In this document: positions 5,223 through 10,246 of the stretch, piece by piece | How positions within the stretch are numbered: position 1 is the first letter of the stretch | Layout of the letters: each line of letters begins with the position of its first letter | Notes under the pieces: generated by a model | Seen by the model: only the letters and a program-made list of their open reading frames with translations | What the model was told of the DNA's origin: nothing | Database searches by the model: none | Assembly (NCBI GenBank): GCA_021790135.1 | Contig: JAJYIJ010000026.1 | Location: 1 to 10,246 of the forward strand | Length of the DNA stretch: 10,246 nt | Source of the DNA: a bacterium | GTDB taxonomy: Bacteria > Patescibacteriota > Patescibacteriia > Magasanikbacterales > GWA2-37-8 | Reading direction: 5' to 3' | Program-made: the position numbers and the translations under genes

Positions 5223-5690
5223 TTATTCGATAGTGGCAATGGTTTTAAGCAGGGCCTCAACATCGGAAATTCGATACACCCAAAATTTATATAAAAGAAA
5301 ATTCCATCCCATCGACAAAATAATATTCAACAAGCGAACCAGAAGATAATCCCATGATGGACCAAACAGACGAAGTGGTAAAAAAACCGTAAAAGACCAC
5401 ATCCAAGCCGTCGCGATTAAATAATTAATAAAAGACAGACTCAAAAAACGTCTAAGTTGTCGGCTCGTCAAGCCGGCGGCCTGAAATGACCAGTATTTAT
5501 TGGCAAAAAAAACAAACAACAAAATAAAAGGCTGATAAATTATGACCGCCGCATAATGCGGCAAAGAAGTGAAACGGGCAAAGACATACAAACTGCCAAC
5601 ATCCAGACAAAAAGCGCTGATACCGATACTGAAATATTTAACAAACTCTGTCCGCGCTTTCCACGCTCGCCCTAAGAATCGTTGTAACAT
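5223..5690 (-). CDS. GtrA-family membrane protein
   Basis: The GtrA family are small four-helix membrane proteins linked to export or flipping of polyprenyl-linked sugars and to cell-surface glycan synthesis. The 155-residue product has four predicted membrane helices at about 17-38, 46-63, 83-104 and 115-136. It shows family hallmarks: FVKYFSIGISAFCLDVGS near the start, NKYWSF after helix 2, and NFLLYKFWVYR after helix 4. Length is normal (about 120-160). It starts 4 bases after the alaS stop in TTGTATG context, so it is likely cotranscribed and is the last gene of that operon. No glycosyltransferase partner is present in the window, so its substrate is unknown. Confidence 0.85.
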   Translation of the reverse strand: MLQRFLGRAWKARTEFVKYFSIGISAFCLDVGSLYVFARFTSLPHYAAVIIYQPFILLFVFFANKYWSFQAAGLTSRQLRRFLSLSFINYLIATAWMWSFTVFLPLRLFGPSWDYLLVRLLNIILSMGWNFLLYKFWVYRISDVEALLKTIATIE

Positions 5691-5694
5691 ACAA

Positions 5695-7602
5695 CTATTC
5701 CAAAATTGCTTTTATCCTCCTCACCCCCGCACTGACTGCCTCCTCTTTTATAATTTTAAAATGCCCCATGGTTCCGGTATGTTCAACGTGCGGCCCGCCA
5801 CAGACTTCACGGCTAAAGGTTGGACCATCCGGGTCAGCCGCCGCTTTTTGTTTGGGGTCGCCAACGGTGTATACCTTTACGATTGGCTGATATTTATCCT
5901 CAAATAATCCGACAGCCCCCATCTCTTTCGCCTGTTCAAAAGGCATTTCTTGCCAAGAAACCGGATAATCGCGGATGATAGCAGCATTCACTAGTTCCTC
6001 AGTTTCCTTCAATTGTTCAGGGGTCATCTTAGCCGGATTGTTAAAATCAAACCGCATACGTTCAGGCGTGATATTGCTCCCCCGCTGTGTGGCATGCGGG
6101 CCAAGCACCCGTCGCAGAGCCGCATGCAAAAGATGCGTGGCAGTGTGGTATTTTGTGGACATCTCACCATGGTCAGCGAGTCCACCGGCAAATTTCTGAC
6201 CACTGGCCGCACGAGATTTTTCTTGATGTTCCTGTTTCAATTTCAGAAATCCTTCCGAATCCAAAACGAGCGTTCTCTCACGCGCCAATTCTTCCGTTAC
6301 TTCCAGGGGGAAACCATAACTTTGGTATAAATCAAATGCCACCTCAGCTGGAATAGTGTCGCCATGCGCTAAACGAGAAGTTTTTTCTTCAAAAATTTTC
6401 AATCCGTTCGCGAGCGTCTTACGAAATTTTTCCTCTTCTTTGTGAATGGCCAAACCAATCTCCTCGCGTCGAGCGGCTAATTCTGGATATTGATCACGAT
6501 ATTCCTGAATGACCGCCTCGACCAAACGACGACAAAAATTATCATTAATTTCCAAGTGGTGAGCAAAGCGTACTGCCCGCCGGATCAAACGACGAACGAA
6601 ATATCCTTGATCTTTATTAGAGGGCAGAATATTGTCGCCAACCAAAAACGTGGCCGCCCGAAGGTGATCCATTATGACACGAAAGGCATAGGTGTCTTTT
6701 TCATCATGGCCGTACTTGCGTCCGGAAATCTCCACCAACGCATGTCGCATGTTAACAAAAACATCAATAGCAAAAATATCGGGATCATCATTCACCGCCG
6801 CGGCAAGACGTTCAAGCCCCCCGCCAAAATCGACATTCTTTTGAGGGAGGAGCTGAAAACCACCAGTCGTTTTCTTGTACTGCATAAACACATTATTGCC
6901 GATTTCCATAAACCGACCGCAGTCGCAATTCACATGACACGGCCGACTGGCAAAGGGCGACCGTTCGTGCAAACCCAATTTTTCTCCAAAATCCCAAAAC
7001 ATTTCCGTATCCGGCCCGCCGGGCTCTCCGATTGGCATCGCCCCTGGTACACCCGATCGACTCCACCAATTCTTTTTTTCATCATAATAAAAAATCCGCG
7101 CACCTTGCAGACCGTCTCGCTCAGGAAAATCAGCAATTTTTGCCTCAATCCCCTTCTTCTTGAAAAGCTCTTGCCACAATTGTGCGCTTTCAATGTCTTT
7201 TGGAATATCAAGAGAATCATTGCCGCGAAAACACGTAATATACAAACGCTTGGGATTAAGTCTTACTACCTCCGTCAAAAATTCCCACATCCACGGGATT
7301 TGCTCTTTTTTAAAATAATCGCCGAGCGACCAATTTCCGAGCATCTCGAAAAATACCGTGTGACGATTGTCACCCACTTCCTCAATATCTTGACTGCGAA
7401 AACATTTCTGCGCATCGGCAACACGCGTACCTAGTGGATGTTTTTGTCCTAAAAGGTAGGGCAGCATCGGCTGCATGCCTGAGCCGGTAAACAGAGTCGT
7501 GGGGTCATTTTCCGGAACCAAAGAAGCCGACGGGATCACAGCATGTCGCTTCTCTTTAAAAAAGTCTAAATATTTTTGACGAATTTGTTTCGTGGATAAC
7601 AT
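5695..7602 (-). CDS. alaS: Alanyl-tRNA synthetase, short form without C-Ala domain
   Basis: Charges tRNA-Ala. The 635-residue protein has the class II catalytic core with RHTVFFEMLGNWSLGDYFK (about 80-98) and motif 3 FGGGLERL (about 259-266). The tRNA-recognition region follows (to about 455). Then comes an editing domain with the zinc residues of HTATH (486-490) and CGGPH (601-605). Two parts of the usual ~875-residue enzyme are missing: the beta-barrel segment with the TPFYAESGGQVGD-type motif that normally precedes HTATH (only about 20 residues, QKFAGGLADHGEMSTKY, stand there), and the whole C-terminal DHHA1/C-Ala domain, since the protein ends right after the editing domain (VRRIKAILE). 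No frameshift is evident. It follows mnmA by 5 bases and starts in TTGTATG context. Confidence 0.96.
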   Translation of the reverse strand: MLSTKQIRQKYLDFFKEKRHAVIPSASLVPENDPTTLFTGSGMQPMLPYLLGQKHPLGTRVADAQKCFRSQDIEEVGDNRHTVFFEMLGNWSLGDYFKKEQIPWMWEFLTEVVRLNPKRLYITCFRGNDSLDIPKDIESAQLWQELFKKKGIEAKIADFPERDGLQGARIFYYDEKKNWWSRSGVPGAMPIGEPGGPDTEMFWDFGEKLGLHERSPFASRPCHVNCDCGRFMEIGNNVFMQYKKTTGGFQLLPQKNVDFGGGLERLAAAVNDDPDIFAIDVFVNMRHALVEISGRKYGHDEKDTYAFRVIMDHLRAATFLVGDNILPSNKDQGYFVRRLIRRAVRFAHHLEINDNFCRRLVEAVIQEYRDQYPELAARREEIGLAIHKEEEKFRKTLANGLKIFEEKTSRLAHGDTIPAEVAFDLYQSYGFPLEVTEELARERTLVLDSEGFLKLKQEHQEKSRAASGQKFAGGLADHGEMSTKYHTATHLLHAALRRVLGPHATQRGSNITPERMRFDFNNPAKMTPEQLKETEELVNAAIIRDYPVSWQEMPFEQAKEMGAVGLFEDKYQPIVKVYTVGDPKQKAAADPDGPTFSREVCGGPHVEHTGTMGHFKIIKEEAVSAGVRRIKAILE

Positions 7603-7607
7603 ACAAG

Positions 7608-8717
7608 TTAAACAATTTCACCGCCACCTAAACATTCCCCATTCTTATAAAATACTGCAAACTGCCCCGCTGTCACGGCACGCTCGGGAGTATTAAATCT
7701 TACCAAATTCTGACCTTTTTCTCCTCGAACTTCACATTTGACCAAAGGCTGCCGGTGGCGAAGTCGCACTTGACATTTTAGCGGAAATTTTGGCTCCTGT
7801 CCACTAATCCAATTAATCCCAGTGACTTTAATTTCCTTTGAATAAAGGAGCGGATTATCTTCATCTCCCACCACAAGTTCATTGGCGGCAAAATGCTTAG
7901 CCACTACATACAATGCCTTCTTGTCATTCCTGATTCCTGATTCCTGATTCCTGATTCCCAGATGCCGTTGTCCGATCGTATAAAAAGCCAGACCTTCATG
8001 ACGGGCGACGATTTCGCCCTTGGTCGTTACCACGTTACCAGGCTGTGTCTGAATCTTTCCTGCTAAAAATTCTTTCATTGGCACTTCGCCGACAAAACAA
8101 ATCCCCATGCTTTCTTCCTTGTACGCTGTTGGCAAGGCAAATTTTTTCGCCAGTCGACGTACTTCTGGTTTAGTAAGATTGCCAAGCGGAAAAAGGGTCC
8201 GGGCCAATTGTTTTTGATTAAGTTGGTTTAAAAAATAGGTTTGATCTTTATTCGCATCTTTTGCCATTAATAATTCGTACCTTTTCATTTTAAATTTTTT
8301 ACTTTTCACTTCGCCAATCCGGGCGTAGTGTCCCGTCGCCAAAAAATCAAAACCAAGCTGCTCTGCCTTTTCAAGCCAGCTGCCAAATTTAACAAATTTA
8401 TTACACAAAATATCGGGGTTCGGTGTCCGACCCTTTTCATATTCGCGGTAAACGTGCTCCAAAACGAATTTCTGATACTCAGCGGTAAAATTAAATTTCA
8501 AACATGGAATACCAAGAGCAGCCGCCACCCGCAAAGCATCACGGTAATCTGGCAGCCAGCAGCTGCCGCCAGTTGTTTTCTCAACATCGTAATTGACCAT
8601 AAACGCTCCCGTCACGTCATACTTTCCGGAACGCACGAGTAAAGCAGCCGCAACAGAAGAATCAACCCCACCGGACATCGCCACCAGCACTCTTTTTTTA
8701 GATATTTTTCCTTTCAT
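7608..8717 (-). CDS. mnmA: tRNA-specific 2-thiouridylase MnmA
   Basis: Inserts sulfur at C2 of the wobble uridine (U34) of tRNA Lys, Glu and Gln, using ATP and a relayed persulfide. The 369-residue product has the PP-loop SGGVDSS (15-21), the nucleophile Cys105 in NPDILCNKFVKF, the persulfide-carrying Cys207 in SMGICFVGE, and the TGHYARI motif (128-134). The YTIGQRHLGI region (246-255) leads to the C-terminal beta-barrel. Length is usual. An unusual insert IRNQESGIRN (about 255-264) is encoded by a tandem 7-base repeat (7926-7958). It lies in a tolerant loop before ALYVVAKH, so activity is probably kept. The gene is 18 bases after the small cysteine protein gene and 5 bases before alaS. Confidence 0.96.
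   Translation of the reverse strand: MKGKISKKRVLVAMSGGVDSSVAAALLVRSGKYDVTGAFMVNYDVEKTTGGSCWLPDYRDALRVAAALGIPCLKFNFTAEYQKFVLEHVYREYEKGRTPNPDILCNKFVKFGSWLEKAEQLGFDFLATGHYARIGEVKSKKFKMKRYELLMAKDANKDQTYFLNQLNQKQLARTLFPLGNLTKPEVRRLAKKFALPTAYKEESMGICFVGEVPMKEFLAGKIQTQPGNVVTTKGEIVARHEGLAFYTIGQRHLGIRNQESGIRNDKKALYVVAKHFAANELVVGDEDNPLLYSKEIKVTGINWISGQEPKFPLKCQVRLRHRQPLVKCEVRGEKGQNLVRFNTPERAVTAGQFAVFYKNGECLGGGEIV
7926..7958. repeat. Heptanucleotide tandem repeat inside mnmA
   Basis: ATTCCTG is repeated four times perfectly (7926-7953) plus a partial ATTCC. On the coding (minus) strand it encodes a run of Asn-Gln-Glu-Ser-Gly-Ile-Arg. The unit is not a multiple of three, so a change by one copy would shift the reading frame, while a change by three would keep it and add or remove seven residues. 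Confidence 0.95.
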
Positions 8718-8735
8718 GGATTTCTTAAAAGATCT

Positions 8736-9005
8736 TTAGAAACACCTTCCAAAAAACCAGCAATGTGGCAAATCGCCATTTAAATACCAACGATTTTGGA
8801 ATTGAACTATTTTCATTGTTTGTCCCGATGCTGTCTGACAAACTCCCTCAGTATCGGTCCGGCTGACAAGCCGCGTACATCCACGAAAAGCATAATAATT
8901 TTCAAAACTGCTGTGAACCTTATGTAAATACCATAATTCGTAGCCGACCAAAGCGACAGCGGCAATTACCAAGACAATGATGGCGATTAAAATTTTTTTA
9001 TTCAT
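8736..9005 (-). CDS. Small membrane-anchored or secreted cysteine protein
   Basis: The 89-residue product starts with MNKK and a hydrophobic helix (about 5-22), a signal anchor or signal peptide without an obvious cleavage site. This predicts that the rest (about 23-89) lies outside the membrane. That part has four Cys (43, 56, 82, 88) that could form two disulfides, a core GCTRLVSRTDTEGVCQ, and a segment MKIVQFQNRWYLNGDLPHCW. I recall similar small proteins of unknown function in Patescibacteria genomes, but cannot name a family. It lies 30 bases after the HD gene and 18 bases before mnmA, with a start in TTGTATG context. It is probably a real gene: the frame is compact, the topology is clear and the spacing is operon-like. 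Its function is unknown. Confidence 0.8.
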   Translation of the reverse strand: MNKKILIAIIVLVIAAVALVGYELWYLHKVHSSFENYYAFRGCTRLVSRTDTEGVCQTASGQTMKIVQFQNRWYLNGDLPHCWFFGRCF

Positions 9006-9035
9006 ACAAATTGCTTCTAAAAAGAAACTGATTTG

Positions 9036-9656
9036 CTACAATTCTATCGGCAAAATTTCTTTCTTCAAAAGAGCAAGATAATAACGGTCAACTGGCAACA
9101 TTATTTTTTTCTTCCAAACGATTTCCCAAGCTGTTTTTGTTTCTAACCAATAAAGCATATCATATTTCAATCGAAAATCCTGCTCAATCTTACCTGCCTC
9201 GTTACTGTAAAATTCTTGCGTTCTTTTAACCCCTATTTTCCCCAATGAATCTAGCTTATCAGCATCTCGCAGAATAATGGCTTCCGGATATTTATTGGCA
9301 GCGTTATTCCAATGGTAACGAATGGCGTAGAGAACAATAATTTTTTCTTGTTTGGTCAGAATATCAAAGGCAGAGTCTTTCTTATACCATTCCCGCATCA
9401 TTTCATACGAAAGTTCATGGTGCCGAGAGCCGAAACCCGTCATTTCACGTGTCCGGCCAATATCATGCAGAGTGGCGGCCAAACTGCATAAAAAAATATT
9501 TTGTTTCTCGCCCGCCGCAACTTCTTCCGCCCATTTTCTGACGCGTTCCGAGTGGCTAAAACCGTGTGCCGGAATCGGATAATCCCTAAATAAGACTTTG
9601 ACTTTTTTTCGAGTATAGGCAAGTAGATTCTCTTGATCTTTTGTCATACGGATCAT
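9036..9656 (-). CDS. HD-domain metal-dependent phosphohydrolase
   Basis: HD-superfamily hydrolases cleave phosphate esters or nucleotides using a metal site. The 206-residue product carries the expected order of ligands: HGFSHSERVRKW (about 31-42, His31 or His35), LHDIGR (63-68, the His64-Asp65 pair), HH (79-80), RYHWN (His115) and LRDADKLDSLGKIG (Asp131). This is the layout of stand-alone HD proteins of the uncharacterised YedJ-like type. There is no membrane helix. The ATG at 9656 and another at 9647 (MTKDQEN) are both possible; the second has the TATG context common here. It is the first gene after the promoter at 9737-9765, with a leader of about 75 bases. The substrate cannot be told; the operon with tRNA enzymes does not define it. 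Confidence 0.88.
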   Translation of the reverse strand: MIRMTKDQENLLAYTRKKVKVLFRDYPIPAHGFSHSERVRKWAEEVAAGEKQNIFLCSLAATLHDIGRTREMTGFGSRHHELSYEMMREWYKKDSAFDILTKQEKIIVLYAIRYHWNNAANKYPEAIILRDADKLDSLGKIGVKRTQEFYSNEAGKIEQDFRLKYDMLYWLETKTAWEIVWKKKIMLPVDRYYLALLKKEILPIEL

Positions 9657-9736
9657 TTTTGTTACTATCTTTCCAATTGCGCCTTGTTTACTAATACACA
9701 GCTTGATAAACTCATCGCTATTTTTATACTAGTGCC

Positions 9737-9765
9737 ATCATAACAATATCAGCGGTTTATTTCAA
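9737..9765 (-). promoter_or_regulatory. Promoter of the HD-mnmA-alaS operon
   Basis: On the minus strand TTGAAA (9760-9765), a 17-base spacer and TATGAT (9737-9742) form a good housekeeping promoter. It is strengthened by TG one base upstream of the -10 (TGTTATGAT). The -35 lies directly after the T-tail of the preceding terminator. Confidence 0.8.
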
Positions 9766-9766
9766 G

Positions 9767-9802
9767 ATAAAAAAATTCCACCCTTCATGAGGGTGGAATT
9801 TT
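9767..9802 (-). terminator. Terminator after the zinc-ribbon gene
   Basis: A perfect 13-bp stem, AAAATTCCACCCT (9772-9784) with its complement at 9790-9802, closes a 5-base loop. It runs into a T-tail on the minus strand. It lies 14 bases past the zinc-ribbon stop codon. The A/T flanks mean it could also work on the plus strand. Confidence 0.93.
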
Positions 9803-9816
9803 ATTTCCTAATTCAA

Positions 9817-10146
9817 CTAGGCAGCCATTGAATTGCGGCGAGCCTGCAAGCAGGAGCGGCAATACACCGGTTTGTCGCCGGAAGGCTGGAAGGGCAGCTC
9901 AGTGATCGCTGTCCCGCAGCTGGCACAGGTCAAATTGACACTGTACATCTGACGAGGGGCGCGCGGACCGCGGCTGAAGCCGCCGCCCTGACCACCCATT
10001 CTGCTCTGGCGGAAAGCGCGGTTGCAGTCGGAGCAGTACACCGGACGATCACCAGACGGTTGGAAAGGCAGTTGTGAAATGTGGGCCCCGCATTTAGCGC
10101 AGGTCAAATCCACATCATACATTTGCCGATCGGTACCAAAAGCCAT
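9817..10146 (-). CDS. Tandem CxxC zinc-ribbon protein
   Basis: The 109-residue product consists of two near-copies of one zinc ribbon. Repeat 1 (about 8-46) has Cys16, Cys19, Cys38 and Cys41; repeat 2 (about 66-104) has Cys74, Cys77, Cys96 and Cys99. Each is CxxC, 18 residues, CxxC, with the shared core LPFQPSGD(R/K)PVYC. This resembles the small CxxC-x17-CxxC zinc-ribbon domains common in Patescibacteria. The linker (about 47-65) is rich in Gly and Arg (MGGQGGGFSRGPRAPRQ), suggestive of RNA or single-strand nucleic-acid contact, but no function is established. The repeat is also visible in the DNA, so it arose by internal duplication. It forms a single-gene unit with an extended -10 promoter at the window edge and a strong terminator. 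The start has no Shine-Dalgarno sequence. Confidence 0.92.
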   Translation of the reverse strand: MAFGTDRQMYDVDLTCAKCGAHISQLPFQPSGDRPVYCSDCNRAFRQSRMGGQGGGFSRGPRAPRQMYSVNLTCASCGTAITELPFQPSGDKPVYCRSCLQARRNSMAA

Positions 10147-10163
10147 AGAAGTTGTGCGTTTTT

Positions 10164-10213
10164 GTTCCCAAAATGTTGTTTGAGACGACTAATTAAACGA
10201 CCTCGTTGGGAAC
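10164..10213 (-). promoter_or_regulatory. Inverted repeat in the zinc-ribbon leader
   Basis: GTTCCCAA (10164-10171) and its exact complement TTGGGAAC (10206-10213) flank a 34-base A/T-rich centre that contains TTAATTA. Both lie in the roughly 85-base untranslated leader between the predicted start near 10231 and the ATG at 10146. It could be an RNA hairpin or a protein-binding operator. Confidence 0.5.
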
Positions 10214-10237
10214 TAAAAACGTTGCCCAAGTGAAAAA

Positions 10238-10246
10238 AGTATACCA
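10238..10246 (-). promoter_or_regulatory. Extended -10 of the zinc-ribbon gene promoter
   Basis: On the minus strand TGGTATACT (10238-10246) matches an extended -10 element, TGn plus TATACT. The -35 region lies outside the window. The spacing predicts a start near 10231. Confidence 0.55.

Noticed and set aside
6490..7434. 314-codon open frame on the plus strand
   Set aside because: It lies fully antisense to alaS, whose motifs are unambiguous. The plus-strand translation has no recognisable domain and no promoter or ribosome site of its own.
1..10246. CRISPR array, insertion sequence, phage or defence system
   Set aside because: No spaced direct repeats, transposase, integrase or defence-type gene is present; the window is a core housekeeping region.
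1..10246. Recoded TGA (as in some Patescibacteria lineages)
   Set aside because: No stop codon here is TGA, which raised the question. But the conserved proteins read through without needing in-frame TGA codons, so there is no evidence of reassignment.

Overview
The window reads as a compact bacterial chromosome segment in which every gene I can support lies on the minus strand, so transcription runs from high to low coordinates. The gene content points to a Candidate Phyla Radiation (Patescibacteria) organism. The main reasons are a 635-residue alanyl-tRNA synthetase without the usual C-terminal domain, a short ribosomal protein L13, an RNA polymerase alpha subunit without a recognisable C-terminal domain, many tiny proteins, and almost no Shine-Dalgarno sequences. 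This placement is an inference from gene features. The long uninterrupted reading frames fit the standard genetic code, and none of the stop codons seen here is TGA.

Right part (about 10246 to 5223). A two-repeat zinc-ribbon protein (9817-10146) has a long leader with an inverted repeat and ends at a strong hairpin terminator. A consensus-like promoter at 9737-9765 then starts a tightly packed set: HD-domain hydrolase, a small membrane-anchored cysteine protein, mnmA, alaS and a GtrA-family membrane protein. Gaps between these genes are 30, 18, 5 and 4 bases, so they are probably one operon. mnmA and alaS both act on tRNA (wobble-uridine thiolation and alanylation).

Middle part (about 5168 to 964). 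A good promoter (TTGACG, 17 bases, TATACT) drives infA. A 253-base non-coding stretch with several inverted repeats follows, containing a second likely promoter directly before rpmJ. Then come rpsM, rpsK, rpsD, rpoA, rplQ, rplM and rpsI, the classic end of the ribosomal-protein/alpha operon plus the L13-S9 pair. A perfect 11-bp hairpin after rpsI ends the operon.

Left part (964 to 1). An uncharacterised 139-residue helical protein has its own promoter. Just beyond it lies a tiny complete transcription unit: an extended -10 promoter with a perfect DnaA-box sequence over its -35 region, a full Shine-Dalgarno sequence, a 29-codon reading frame and an overlapping terminator. The last 290 bases hold no confident gene, but contain a long imperfect hairpin (137-217) whose pairing fits a minus-strand RNA better than a plus-strand one. 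These two left-end elements are the least explained parts of the window.
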